DNA from: Paenibacillus solani | GTDB taxonomy: Bacteria; Bacillota; Bacilli; Paenibacillales; Paenibacillaceae | Assembly (NCBI RefSeq): GCF_001277345.1 | Contig: NZ_LIUT01000001.1 | Coordinates: 467,338-531,337, forward strand | Direction of reading: 5' to 3' | Length of the DNA: 64,000 nt | Shown: in pieces, positions 44,635-54,426 of the stretch | Numbering within the stretch: position 1 is the stretch's first letter | Layout: every line of letters begins with the position of its first letter | Notes under the pieces: model-generated | Database searches by the model: none | What the model saw: the letters and a program-made list of their open reading frames with translations, nothing else | What the model was told of the DNA's origin: nothing | Made by a program: the position numbers and the translations under genes

Positions 44635-46477
44635 ACCGTTTCGTCACCCAAAACCGAAGCTTGATCTTGATAAAAACAAGGATGTAGGCAGCCGTGGCGG
44701 CAAGCCGAAAGCCAAGGCCAAAAACTGGTCGGGGACCCTCTCCAGGATATGGGCTTATCTTGCCCGACGAAAAGGGAAGCTGGCACTGGTGCTGCTGATG
44801 GTAATGATCAGCTCGGGATTGGCACTGCTTGGTCCCTATCTTCTTGGCGTCGGGGTGGACAAATTTCTGGATGATGTGCGTAAACCGGGCAGCTCCATCG
44901 ACTCGGCCTGGTTGTATTTTCTCGTTGGGTTGGCCGCCGTCTATGTCCTACAGGCTTTAACCACCTGGCTGCATAACGTCTGGATGATCGGCATCGCTCA
45001 AGAGACGGTGTACCGGATGAGGATGGATCTGTTTACACATCTGCATCGGCTGCCGATTCCGTTTTACGGAAAGCGTCAACAGGGCGAGATTATGAGCCGT
45101 CTGACAAATGATATCGAGAACGTAAGTTCAACGCTGAACAGCTCGGCGATCCAAATTTTCTCGAGCGTACTGACCTTGATCGGCACATTAACCGTTATGT
45201 TATGGCTTAGTCCGCTCCTGACGCTGCTGACATTCCTGGTTGTGCCGCTCATGATGATGGGCATGCGCTGGATTACCCGGCGAACAGGCCCCTTGTTCAA
45301 AGAACGTCAGAGCAACCTCGGGGATCTGAATGGTTATATTGAAGAGACGCTGTCGGGGCAGCGGATTATTAAGGCTTTTTCCCAGGAAGAACGCGTTGTA
45401 CGCGAATTTGATGAGCGAAATCAACGGATTCGTTTATCGGGCTTTTGGGCGCAGAGCATTTCGGGCTTTATCCCCAAACTTATGAATGGGCTCAACAATT
45501 TAAGCTTTGCCATCGTAGCGGGCATTGGCGGCATTATGGCGATTAAGGGCCATATTACGATTGGCGTCATCATTATATTCGAGAGTTACGCGCGACAGTT
45601 TACGAGGCCACTGAACGATCTGGCGAATCAATGGAATACGCTGCTGTCTGCTATAGCGGGCGCGGAACGAGTATTCGAGGTGCTGGACGAAGAGGTGGAG
45701 GCGAAGGATGAAGGCGCTGCTGTCTCGCTAAAAAGCGTAGAGGGTGCGGTGAAGTTCGACAATGTCTCGTTTTCTTATGAGAAAGACGGAGATACTCTGG
45801 AAGGAATCAGTTTTGAAGCGAAGCCTGGTGAGATGATTGCCCTGGTTGGTCCGACCGGTGCAGGAAAGACCACCTTAATCCAGCTTCTCTCCCGGTTTTA
45901 CGATCCGGATAGTGGGAGCATTACCCTGGATGGAAGGGATATCTCTTCGATCCGCAGGGAGAGCTTGCGCTCGCAGATGGCTTTTGTGCTGCAGGATTCG
46001 TTCCTGTTCCAAGGCACAATCCGGGAGAATATTCGTTTCGGTCGGCTGGACGCCACCGATGAAGAAGTGGAGGAGGCTGCGAAGCTGGCCAATGCTCACT
46101 CCTTTATCGTGCGGATGAAGGACGGTTATGACAAGCTGCTCAAGCCTGACGGCAGCGGCATCAGCCAAGGCCAGAAGCAGCTGCTTGCGATCGCGAGGGC
46201 GATTCTGGCTAACCCTTCGATGCTGGTGCTGGATGAAGCGACAAGCAGCATCGACACCGTAACGGAAATTAAAATCCAGGAAGGGTTGCAGCGGTTGATG
46301 AAAGGGCGGACGAGCTTCGTCATTGCCCACCGTCTCAACACGATCCGCTCGGCGGACCGTATTCTGGTACTGAAGGATGGGCGTCTGCTGGAGCAGGGTT
46401 CCCATGATGAGCTGCTGAAGCAGGGAGGCTTTTACAGCGACTTGTATTACAGTCAGTTAAAGCGGGCAGCGATGTAA
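44615..46477 (+). CDS. ABC exporter half-transporter, catalytic partner
   Basis: 620 residues with a ~45-residue basic N-terminal extension, six membrane helices and an ATPase domain. Walker A 'GPTGAGKTT', Walker B 'MLVLDEATSSID' with Glu, and switch His in 'VIAHRLNTI' are intact; the signature is altered to 'ISQGQKQ'. Together with the preceding subunit this gives one competent and one degenerate ATP site, the usual heterodimer design. ATG 44615 follows GAGGAGGTG and lies inside the preceding gene, so translation is coupled. Confidence 0.93.
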   Translation: MLKAFTEPFRHPKPKLDLDKNKDVGSRGGKPKAKAKNWSGTLSRIWAYLARRKGKLALVLLMVMISSGLALLGPYLLGVGVDKFLDDVRKPGSSIDSAWLYFLVGLAAVYVLQALTTWLHNVWMIGIAQETVYRMRMDLFTHLHRLPIPFYGKRQQGEIMSRLTNDIENVSSTLNSSAIQIFSSVLTLIGTLTVMLWLSPLLTLLTFLVVPLMMMGMRWITRRTGPLFKERQSNLGDLNGYIEETLSGQRIIKAFSQEERVVREFDERNQRIRLSGFWAQSISGFIPKLMNGLNNLSFAIVAGIGGIMAIKGHITIGVIIIFESYARQFTRPLNDLANQWNTLLSAIAGAERVFEVLDEEVEAKDEGAAVSLKSVEGAVKFDNVSFSYEKDGDTLEGISFEAKPGEMIALVGPTGAGKTTLIQLLSRFYDPDSGSITLDGRDISSIRRESLRSQMAFVLQDSFLFQGTIRENIRFGRLDATDEEVEEAAKLANAHSFIVRMKDGYDKLLKPDGSGISQGQKQLLAIARAILANPSMLVLDEATSSIDTVTEIKIQEGLQRLMKGRTSFVIAHRLNTIRSADRILVLKDGRLLEQGSHDELLKQGGFYSDLYYSQLKRAAM

Positions 46478-46785
46478 TATTCGGATCCATGGCAAGAAAA
46501 AGATGCGTATTTTTAACGCCCAGTACTACTATGATGTTCTAAGGTTGCCGCATAGAGATTACCCGGCATAAACTGTGATATTTGCACATTTTGTTTATTG
46601 GACTAAGTATTAAAACGGAATAGCAGAACCACCGGAGAGGCTTGAAAAGCCGATTGTTGTAGCTCCGGTGGTTTTCTTTTGAGCTTGTAAAATATAGTTG
46701 CAGTGTCCCTTTAGCCGGGCTTCATATCATGCCAAGTAATATGCGGGCAAACTCAGCCTTTACACAATTCTTGTCCTAGCCTCAT
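46478..46785. other. 308-bp gap between convergent genes
   Basis: Holds only the terminator at 46625-46680; I see no gene or repeat in the rest. Confidence 0.5.
46625..46680. terminator. Terminator after the ABC exporter operon
   Basis: AACCACCGGAG (46627-46637) pairs with CTCCGGTGGTT (46663-46673), followed by TTCTTTT. A small inner stem AGGCTT/AAGCC adds to it. Confidence 0.8.
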
Positions 46786-48174
46786 TTAGAGCCCGTTGTT
46801 TTGAACCAGCAGCTTACGCTGCTTCGCTTTGCCAAATTGCAGCATGAACAATAGAAGAACTCCAGCTTGCAGAGCAACCAGGATGATATAGATGTTGCTG
46901 TAAGTGGAGGCGCCCTGGAATGGGTTCAGTGGATTCCAGGAACTTTCAGCGCCAAGATCGACGGCTTTGCCGTATACCCCAGTGGCGATTGCGCCGGACA
47001 GAAAGTTAAGCAGGGAGAATAGTCCCATGCCGACGCCGGTCTGCTCCTTGGGCAGCGACAAGGATATCGTTTTGGAGAGCGAAATTTGCATAAACATTTG
47101 GCCCACATTGCCGAAGATTAGAAACAGTGCAATTAGAAGCGGCGAAACGCCAGCGAAGGTAGACAACAGGGCAAAGCACAGCAGCAGCAGGGTGGATGCC
47201 GCATAGAATAAATAGCGGGTTCCCCTGGTATCTGCGAGTTTACCACCTCTTCCTCCCAGCATAGCCGTGACGACGGCTCCCGGTACCATTACAAATCCGA
47301 TCCATCCCGGAGCCAGACCGTTGAGATCTGCCAGCAGCTGTGGGGTAAGAAAAGGCAGTGCGTAGCCGACGCTCATAATGAACATGCCGAGAACAAGACC
47401 GACGGTATAGCTGGTGTTGCGGAATAAACGGGGCTGAACAAAAGGGGCTTTAGCCGATCGAATGCGCAGGAGGAATAATAAGAACAAGATCAAGCTGCTT
47501 AAGCCATATATCCAGCCTCCCTGTGTCACCGCAAGGAGCAGAAGCGCAACCGTCCCTGCCAGAAGGCCGCCTCCGAGCCAATCGATTCGTCCGCCTTGGC
47601 CTTGTTCATTGCCTAAATATTTACGATATAGGGGCAAGGTGACGAGAATCAACAGCGGAATGCAGAAGAGCCATCTCCAGTGGAACACGCTGACGATCAA
47701 AGCCGAGACCACCGGTCCAATTGCGTTTCCGATCGCGAGGCCGGTAGCGGTTATACCGAGCGCACGGCCCCGGTTCTCTGCAGGGAAGTAACGGACGGGA
47801 ATGATCATGGCGGTTGCAGGAATAACGGCTGCCCCTGCAGCCTGAAGTATCCGGCCCAGCAGGACCATCCAGTAGGCTTGTGCTGATAACCCTGCAATGG
47901 AACCGACAAAGAAGAGGAGCAAACCGAAAGTGAGCAGATTTTTGAGTTTATAGGTATCCGCTAATTTCCCGTATATGACAGAACCTATGGCATATATCAG
48001 CATATAGATTGAAGATACCCAGCTGACCTGGGAAATGGATAGCTGGAACTGCTTGCTTATTTCCGGAAGCACGATATTAAACATCGTTGCGCTCATCGAC
48101 GAGAGAATCATCGTAAAAGCGAGAATACGTATTAGCTTTTCAGCCGATGGTGGTTGTTGCTGATGTTCGTTCAT
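46786..48174 (-). CDS. MFS transporter, EmrB/QacA (DHA2) type
   Basis: 462 residues with about 14 hydrophobic segments. Family marks: 'MSATMFNIVLPEISKQF' near the N-terminus, 'YGKLADTYKLKNLLTFGLL' in the 2-3 loop, and 'GLAIGNAIGPVVSALI' as the drug-antiporter motif C. ATG 48174 follows GAAGGGGG. It is divergent from a LysR-type gene 118 bases away, which probably controls it. Exported compound unknown. Confidence 0.9.
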   Translation of the reverse strand: MNEHQQQPPSAEKLIRILAFTMILSSMSATMFNIVLPEISKQFQLSISQVSWVSSIYMLIYAIGSVIYGKLADTYKLKNLLTFGLLLFFVGSIAGLSAQAYWMVLLGRILQAAGAAVIPATAMIIPVRYFPAENRGRALGITATGLAIGNAIGPVVSALIVSVFHWRWLFCIPLLILVTLPLYRKYLGNEQGQGGRIDWLGGGLLAGTVALLLLAVTQGGWIYGLSSLILFLLFLLRIRSAKAPFVQPRLFRNTSYTVGLVLGMFIMSVGYALPFLTPQLLADLNGLAPGWIGFVMVPGAVVTAMLGGRGGKLADTRGTRYLFYAASTLLLLCFALLSTFAGVSPLLIALFLIFGNVGQMFMQISLSKTISLSLPKEQTGVGMGLFSLLNFLSGAIATGVYGKAVDLGAESSWNPLNPFQGASTYSNIYIILVALQAGVLLLFMLQFGKAKQRKLLVQNNGL

Positions 48175-48292
48175 GTTATTTCCCCCTTCCCTTTGGTTAC
48201 GATTCATTCTACAATCGATAGTTAATAAGTGAAAATATATATTATGACATGCATTCATATACTATAGGTTATCAATTAAGGAGGAAGATTCC

Positions 48293-49204
48293 GTGGAACT
48301 GCTGCAGCTGCAATATTTTCAGACGGTGGCCCGAATGGAACACATGACAAAAGCCGCCAAGGAACTCCGCATTGCTCAGCCTGCGCTTAGCAAGACGATT
48401 GCCCGGTTGGAGGAGGATTTGGGAGTACAACTGTTTGATCGGCAGAATCGGCAAATCAAGCTTAATTCATTCGGAAGGGCTTTTTTGAAAAGCGTGGATA
48501 CGGCTTTAGCTGCCATTGAAGAAGGGAAGAGAGAGGTGTCCGATTTGGCAGGCATGGAGCGGGGGAGCATCCGCATAGCTACAACGGCTTTACCCCGGCT
48601 ATCCAAAGCCCTGGGCGCTTTTCGCGAGCGATATCCTGACGTGAATTTTCGCATTATTCAAATCCCGCCTGACTCCACCATGGAGATGGTGCAGATGCTG
48701 GGAAACGGAGAAGTCGATTTGTGCTTTACTGCAGCGGCATTGGAAGAAGACAACATTCAGGAGATCCCGGTTCTCCATGCGGAGGTGTTCCTGGCGGTGC
48801 CTTACGATCATCGATTGGCTGGACGGACCAGCATTTCCCTTCAGGAGGTTGCAGGAGAAGCATTCATCGAATACAAAGCAGGTCACCCGTTTCGAAAAAT
48901 GAACGAGGAGTTCTGCCGGTTGGCGGGGATCAGCCGTGATGTCGTCTGTGAAGTGGATGAACCGGCAGCTATAGTTAGTCTCGTATCCGCCGGACTTGGA
49001 GCTGCCTTTGTACCTGGCTGCAGAGGGGACGAAAAGCCGCCCTACGCCATGGTGCGCATTGAGAAGCCTTCCTGCTACCGCACCTTCACTATAGCCTGGC
49101 TGGAGCGGCGCTATTTGTCCAAGGCAGCAAAGGAGTTCCAGTCATTCCTGGTAGACTATTTCGGCGAGATTCAGGGGCCGATGAAACACAGGGACGTGAT
49201 TTGA
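48293..49204 (+). CDS. LysR-family transcriptional regulator
   Basis: 303 residues. N-terminal helix-turn-helix 'MTKAAKELRIAQPALSKTIA' with the dimer helix after it, then a co-inducer-binding domain ('GSIRIATTALP', 'GEVDLCFTAA', 'VSAGLGAAFVPG'). GTG 48293 follows AAGGAGG and gives the usual start 'MELLQLQYFQTV'. It is divergent from the MFS gene and is its likely activator or repressor. Confidence 0.93.
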   Translation: MELLQLQYFQTVARMEHMTKAAKELRIAQPALSKTIARLEEDLGVQLFDRQNRQIKLNSFGRAFLKSVDTALAAIEEGKREVSDLAGMERGSIRIATTALPRLSKALGAFRERYPDVNFRIIQIPPDSTMEMVQMLGNGEVDLCFTAAALEEDNIQEIPVLHAEVFLAVPYDHRLAGRTSISLQEVAGEAFIEYKAGHPFRKMNEEFCRLAGISRDVVCEVDEPAAIVSLVSAGLGAAFVPGCRGDEKPPYAMVRIEKPSCYRTFTIAWLERRYLSKAAKEFQSFLVDYFGEIQGPMKHRDVI

Positions 49205-49423
49205 CAAGTTTGAACTCATTTCTCCAAGCTCTCAGATACGAGATATATAGTTTTCAAAGCATGAGCCTCCTAAGCTTGGTAAGAGGATGCTCCGCCCGTT
49301 CAATATGTTTCATAACAGTGAAGTCTTTGCATACTCAAGATGGTTGTTCTCAATCGCCTTGGGAGGAGAAGGCTTCTTTTTTGCCTGCCGGATCTTGTCA
49401 CTGATTTCGCTTACAAAAAATCC
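49205..49423. other. Non-coding stretch ahead of the ABC-2 operon promoter
   Basis: No supported gene; short open frames here have no ribosome site or family likeness. No clear hairpin terminator for the LysR gene was found. Confidence 0.4.
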
Positions 49424-49452
49424 TTGCCTGAAATGGAACGTTCTGGTATGCT
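49424..49452 (+). promoter_or_regulatory. Probable promoter of the ABC-2 exporter operon
   Basis: TTGCCT (49424-49429), 17-bp spacer, TATGCT (49447-49452), about 75 bases before the first start codon. Confidence 0.55.
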
Positions 49453-49526
49453 ATTGTCCTTCTCTCATTTTCGCCTTGTCTGAAGTGGATGGGACCGCCA
49501 TCTAAAATGCTTATCGGAGGTGCTTC

Positions 49527-50303
49527 ATGCTTTATTTCACATTGGCTTCCAAAGCCTATGCCCGCAATTTGCAGTACCGTGGCGCCCACATGGTGCATAA
49601 TATCGCCAGCGCGATGTTCGGCTTCATGTATGCCTGTATCTGGCTTGGTCTCGGTGCAGACTACGCGCTCGGAGATTATGGAACGCAGGGAATGGTCGGT
49701 TATATCGCCTTTACGCAAGCCGCACTCTGGGTTTCCAGTTTCGTGACGAATGGCCTCGGCATTCCCCAAGCCGTGCGAACCGGCCATATTTCTCTGGATT
49801 TAATGCGTCCCGTTCATTTGTTCAGTCATCTGATGGCCAAGGAATGGGGACAAATCGCCTATCAATTCGTTTACAAATCAATCCCGATCTACCTGGTGTA
49901 TTACTTCGCTTTCTCGCTGCAGCTGCCCGGAAAAGCAGTCACCTTCCTCTACGTTGCCATTGCGCTCGCAGGTGCTGCCTATTTATCGATCTGCATCAAC
50001 TATCTCATCGGCGCATCCGCATTATGGACAACGGAATCGTCCTGGTTGTATTGGGGCAACCACGCAATGATCAATCTCTTAGCAGGTTTCTTCATTCCCA
50101 TTGAATGGCTGCCGGGCTGGCTCCAGACGATTGCCTGGTGGTCGCCCTATCCGTATCTGCTCTATGTGCCGACCCGGATCTATTTGGGCTTCGATGATGT
50201 CTCCTATCTGTGGGGAACACTCTTATGGTGCGTTCTGCTGACGCTGACTTGTCTGCTGGCTACCGGCTTCCTGAGGCGGAAAGTGGAGGTGCAAGGAGGA
50301 TGA
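49527..50303 (+). CDS. ABC-2 family transporter permease (first subunit)
   Basis: 258 residues with six hydrophobic segments. 'LDLMRPVHLFSHLMAKEWG' and 'FFIPIEWLPGWLQTIAWWSPYPYLLYVP' (the motif of this family, quoted here in part as 'FIPIEWLPGWLQ') fit the ABC-2 group once called DUF990. It forms a heterodimeric channel with the next gene product, whose start overlaps its stop codon (ATGA). Ribosome site CGGAGG lies 7 bases before the ATG. Members have been linked to export of viologens and unknown compounds. Confidence 0.88.
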   Translation: MLYFTLASKAYARNLQYRGAHMVHNIASAMFGFMYACIWLGLGADYALGDYGTQGMVGYIAFTQAALWVSSFVTNGLGIPQAVRTGHISLDLMRPVHLFSHLMAKEWGQIAYQFVYKSIPIYLVYYFAFSLQLPGKAVTFLYVAIALAGAAYLSICINYLIGASALWTTESSWLYWGNHAMINLLAGFFIPIEWLPGWLQTIAWWSPYPYLLYVPTRIYLGFDDVSYLWGTLLWCVLLTLTCLLATGFLRRKVEVQGG

Positions 50304-51100
50304 CAACAAGATCCTGGCTATCTCTGTATGCTCTGCTCATTCGAACGAGCATCAAAAGCCGCATGCAATACAAATTCAACTTCATCCTGGCATCATTTCT
50401 TGCCGCGTTAATCCAAATTTCCGAGTTTCTCATGGTCGCCATTGTCCTCTTCAAGTTCGGAGCCATTCAGGGCTGGTCCATGCATGAAATCGGGTATTTA
50501 TTTGCGGTTATGACGCTGTCGAAGACGCTTTATCGGACGTTTGCGGATGAAGTGCACCATCTTGAACACTACCTGGTTAACGGTGAGCTTGATCAGCTGC
50601 TGACCCGTCCCATGCCGGTACTGCTGGCGCTCATGCCGCAGAAATTCCGGATCATGCTGGGTGAAGTGCTGCAGGGCGGCTTTCTGCTCTGGTGGTCGCT
50701 GCATGGCATGATGGCGGCAGGTCAAGTGGGCTGGAGCGCGGTGCCGCAATCGCTGTACATTATTGTCACGGGCGCCGTCATCCTATTCTCGATTGGTCTC
50801 GCGACCGCAACCTTCGGTTTCTGGACGACTCGGATCACCGAGCTTCAGAATCTGACAGAAGATGCGGCCCGGACGGCAGCCCAATATCCGCTTACCCTTT
50901 ATCCCAAATGGATGTCGTCGATTCTCTTGATCGTGGTTCCGGTCGGTTTGGTCAATTATATTCCGTCGTTATACATACTGCGGGGCGAGCTTGGAGTCTG
51001 GGTGCTGCCTGCGTTGGCTGGAGTTGCTCTTTTATGCCTCTGCCTAAGTCTGAAGTTCTGGCATTTTGGATTGACGAAGTATCAAAGTACAGGGAGCTAA
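50300..51100 (+). CDS. ABC-2 family transporter permease (second subunit)
   Basis: 266 residues with six hydrophobic segments; 'GELDQLLTRPMPVLLALM' parallels the 'DLMRPVHLF' segment of its partner, a hallmark of this two-permease family. ATG 50300 overlaps the preceding stop in ATGA with GGAGG sites just upstream; the frame is open to 50210 without support. Confidence 0.88.
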   Translation: MTTRSWLSLYALLIRTSIKSRMQYKFNFILASFLAALIQISEFLMVAIVLFKFGAIQGWSMHEIGYLFAVMTLSKTLYRTFADEVHHLEHYLVNGELDQLLTRPMPVLLALMPQKFRIMLGEVLQGGFLLWWSLHGMMAAGQVGWSAVPQSLYIIVTGAVILFSIGLATATFGFWTTRITELQNLTEDAARTAAQYPLTLYPKWMSSILLIVVPVGLVNYIPSLYILRGELGVWVLPALAGVALLCLCLSLKFWHFGLTKYQSTGS

Positions 51101-51116
51101 AGGGAGGAACGCATCA

Positions 51117-52103
51117 ATGATTGAAGTTCATAACATACGCAAGGAATTCAAAACGCCAGTTGTGAAAGAGGGGCGCTTCTCCGGGCTGCGAACCCTGTTT
51201 ACGAGAGAATACCGGACGAAGGAAGCCGTGAAGGGAATCAGCTTTCAAGTGCAGCCGGGGGAATTCGTTGGTTACATCGGTCCGAACGGGGCCGGCAAAT
51301 CCACCACGATCAAAATGCTGACTGGCATTCTCCATCCCACCTCGGGTCACGTAACGATCAGAGGCATGAATCCGCACAAGGAGCGGCGCAGCGTCGTGAA
51401 CAACCTGGGCGTGGTGTTCGGTCAGCGCAGCCAGCTTTGGTGGGACCTGCCGGTGAAGGACTCCTACGATATTTTGGCCAAAATGTACAGCGTGGATGTG
51501 GGGGACAAGGAGCGGAGGCTCGGACAGTTTGCAGAGCTTCTCGATCTACAGGCGTTCTGGGAAACGCCTGTACGCAAGCTGTCGCTCGGGCAGCGCATGC
51601 GCGCTGACCTTGCGGCCGCGATACTGCATGATCCTGACGTGCTGTTCCTGGATGAGCCGACCATCGGGCTGGACGTGAACGCCAAGCGGAATATCCGCCA
51701 TTTTCTCAAGCTGATCAATGAACAATTCGGCAAAACCATTCTGCTGACGACCCATGATATGGATGATATCGAGCAGCTGTGCAATCGGGTGATGGTTATC
51801 AATAACGGTGAGCTCTCCTATGATGGCACGGTAAATTCCTTGCGTGATACGATCGGACTGCCTACGGTCATTACCGTGACGTTTCGCGGCCCTTTTGCAA
51901 TCCCTGAGCAATTCCAGAGGCAAGGGAATCCTGCCGTCCCCATCCGGGTGACAAGCTCTCTGGACAATACAGTCACAATAGAAGTCAACCGCCGCGAGAT
52001 GAAGACGCTTGATATTTTTAAAGAGCTGGGCCGCTGGGGTGAGCTGGATGATATTGATATGGAAGATCCCGATTTCGAAGATGTGATTCATAAGGTGTAT
52101 TAG
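51117..52103 (+). CDS. ABC-2 transporter ATPase
   Basis: 328 residues: Walker A 'GPNGAGKST', Q-loop 'VFGQRSQLWWDLPV' (the 'QLWWDLP' form is typical of this subgroup), signature 'LSLGQRMRADLAAAIL', Walker B 'VLFLDEPTIGLD', switch 'TTHDMDD'. A C-terminal ~90-residue domain follows. The gene lies 16 bases after the second permease; the three form one exporter of unknown substrate. Confidence 0.93.
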   Translation: MIEVHNIRKEFKTPVVKEGRFSGLRTLFTREYRTKEAVKGISFQVQPGEFVGYIGPNGAGKSTTIKMLTGILHPTSGHVTIRGMNPHKERRSVVNNLGVVFGQRSQLWWDLPVKDSYDILAKMYSVDVGDKERRLGQFAELLDLQAFWETPVRKLSLGQRMRADLAAAILHDPDVLFLDEPTIGLDVNAKRNIRHFLKLINEQFGKTILLTTHDMDDIEQLCNRVMVINNGELSYDGTVNSLRDTIGLPTVITVTFRGPFAIPEQFQRQGNPAVPIRVTSSLDNTVTIEVNRREMKTLDIFKELGRWGELDDIDMEDPDFEDVIHKVY

Positions 52104-52164
52104 ATTTTGTGCGCTGGAGTGGACATGATTGCCATCATCATACAATATAATAGAGTATACATCT

Positions 52165-52192
52165 AAAGAGGAGCCTGCTAGGTTCCTCTTTC
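52165..52192 (+). terminator. Terminator after the ABC-2 operon
   Basis: AAAGAGGA and TCCTCTTT arms with CC/GG inner pairing and a short loop, ending in a T-run. Confidence 0.75.
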
Positions 52193-52305
52193 ATTTGGGT
52201 ACAAATGGAGGTAGAGGAAGTATAATATATAGATGAGAGGGAGGAGTCCTGTGCTCTAAGTGCATAAGTCATAGAATAACATCTACATATAAAGGATGAG
52301 CTACC

Positions 52306-54276
52306 ATGAAGTTGATGAAGTGGATCTGGTTCCGTATCGGTAACCATTACCGGAAGAAGCGGGATTTTGAACAAGCCCTTAAATATATGAGAAAAGGTGA
52401 AGAAGCCATTATCCGTTTCAATGATAAGCTGCTCTATGCGGAACTGCTGCACAACAGCAGTCATTCGGAAGAGGCTGTAGCTTATTTGGGACAGGTGATT
52501 GATACAAGCGGCAGCCACCGCGCTTATGAGCGCCGAGCGCATATTTTGCGTGAATTGAATCGGGAGCTTGAAGCAATTGAAGATTTAAATGAAGCGATTC
52601 GCTTGAATGCCGATAATTATCTGAATTGGTATACGCGGGGAATTGCCTATAAGGATTTGAACCAGTATGACGAGGCGATAAGGGATCTGAAGGAAAGCAT
52701 TAAAAGAGAGGATGACAGCACGGTTATTTCGACCTACTATGAACTGGGCATGACTTATTATGAGAGCGGTAACCCGGAGGAAGCTGCGCACTATTTTCGT
52801 CTAAGCATCCAAAAGCCCGAGCGTGCCATTCCCATGTATTACTATATGCTGTCCGTATCGCTGGATCTGATGGATCATGTGCAGGAAGCCATAGGCGTTC
52901 TGCAGGAGGGAATCCAGCTGGTCGATCGGTATGAGGCGGAAGCGGATAGCGGTTATGCAATGTTTGCGGGCAGCACCAATTATAGCTATGGTGCCTTTCA
53001 GACGTTTCAGCGGCAAGTGCGGGAAGTATACTCTTTTCGAAAACCTATGGCAGACCTGTATATACAGCTTGGGGACATGGGACAGGCAGAGCGCTATCTG
53101 TCGGAGGCCATTGAACGGTATCCGGATTCATACGACCTTTACTTAAAGAGAGCGGAGGTATTAAACCGATCGGGCAGCAAAGCTGCTGCCAAAGCGGATT
53201 TGGAGCAGGTGATAGAAGCAGCACCCGACGATTATCGGGCATATTTCGATTTGGCCCGGATTTATCGCGAGGATGGCAGGGAAGAACCGGCCTATGAGCT
53301 GATCTCGAAACTGTACGCAAGACAGCCCGACTCCCCGCTCGCCTGCTATTGGATGGCCGACTGCTACTATCGGCTGGGTCGTCAAGGGGAGGCTCTGGCG
53401 ATCAATGACAAGCTGCTTAAGCTTGAGGATGATGACGCACCTAACTATGTGCAGCGTGCCGATATTTACATGGAAATGAATGATCTTCCTTCTGCAGAGC
53501 AGGCTCTGAAGGAAGCTATTGCGCTTCAGGATGGGACTGAAATCCGCAACAAGCTGAGTTATGTGCTCTATCTGCAAGGACGTAACGAGGAAGCGCTGCT
53601 CGAACTGCAAGAGGCGGCCAGGCAGGAGGAGTCTTTTTCAGAGCATCCGACGTATCTGGCAGCAAGCGGTCATATCTATAAGGAGATGGGCATGTGGGAT
53701 CTTGCCATCGATGCCTATTCCCAGGCTATTTCGGCACAACCGTCGAATCCGAGATTTTATGAATTCCGCGCCGTTTGCTTTGTGGAGACCGGCCAGCTTG
53801 AGCGGGGATTGGCGGACTGCGCCCAAGGGCTCAGCTTGAACCCGGTGCAGGGGAATCTGTACAGCCTGCGAAGCGGAATATATTATTCCATGGGGGATTA
53901 TGCCCGCGCGAAGGAAGATACATTGCAAGTGCTGGAGCTTTCACCGGGACATCCGGGTGCCTATTTCAGACTGGGACAGATTTATTACAAGGATCAGGAT
54001 GAAGATGCGGCATTGGCAGCATTTGACGAGGTGCTGAAGCTGGTTCCCGATCATGCCGACAGTTATCTGTATAAAGCGCATATTTATTACAGTCAGTTCG
54101 AGCATGAGGAAGCCATACAGGCGATTGTAAACTGGAGCTTGCATCTGCAGAAAGAGATGTCGCCAGCGGATAAAATTCAAGCGATTGAAGGTTTGGAGGG
54201 CTTTGAAGAAGGTCTTTTGGATAAGGCAGTTGAACGCTTGACAGGCATGTATGGACATCAGCTTTATTTGTCCTGA
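52306..54276 (+). CDS. TPR-repeat protein, 656 aa
   Basis: No signal peptide or membrane helix. At least ten tetratricopeptide units of 34 residues run through the protein ('AIEDLNEAIRLNADNYLNWY', 'YDEAIRDLKESIKRE', 'AKEDTLQVLELSPGHPGAYF'), with a longer non-TPR stretch around residues 200-255. Start ATG 52306 has AAAGGATGAG upstream. TPR superhelices bind peptides or proteins; no partner domain is present, so the role stays open. It is transcribed alone. Confidence 0.85.
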   Translation: MKLMKWIWFRIGNHYRKKRDFEQALKYMRKGEEAIIRFNDKLLYAELLHNSSHSEEAVAYLGQVIDTSGSHRAYERRAHILRELNRELEAIEDLNEAIRLNADNYLNWYTRGIAYKDLNQYDEAIRDLKESIKREDDSTVISTYYELGMTYYESGNPEEAAHYFRLSIQKPERAIPMYYYMLSVSLDLMDHVQEAIGVLQEGIQLVDRYEAEADSGYAMFAGSTNYSYGAFQTFQRQVREVYSFRKPMADLYIQLGDMGQAERYLSEAIERYPDSYDLYLKRAEVLNRSGSKAAAKADLEQVIEAAPDDYRAYFDLARIYREDGREEPAYELISKLYARQPDSPLACYWMADCYYRLGRQGEALAINDKLLKLEDDDAPNYVQRADIYMEMNDLPSAEQALKEAIALQDGTEIRNKLSYVLYLQGRNEEALLELQEAARQEESFSEHPTYLAASGHIYKEMGMWDLAIDAYSQAISAQPSNPRFYEFRAVCFVETGQLERGLADCAQGLSLNPVQGNLYSLRSGIYYSMGDYARAKEDTLQVLELSPGHPGAYFRLGQIYYKDQDEDAALAAFDEVLKLVPDHADSYLYKAHIYYSQFEHEEAIQAIVNWSLHLQKEMSPADKIQAIEGLEGFEEGLLDKAVERLTGMYGHQLYLS

Positions 54277-54426
54277 GTGCCGCGGGTAAGCCGCAGAATC
54301 GATATCATCGAAGAAGTCGTGTCACAATTTGTCTAAATTTGTGGTATGATTCAATAGTTGTTGCAGCATAACATGCTCGCAGGCTGTATAGCCAAGCGGG
54401 CTTTCTTCATGTGCTAGGAGGGGATT

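Noticed and set aside
54277..54426. SAM riboswitch or T-box upstream of metN
   Set aside because: The gap is only 150 bases and shows none of the conserved blocks of either element.
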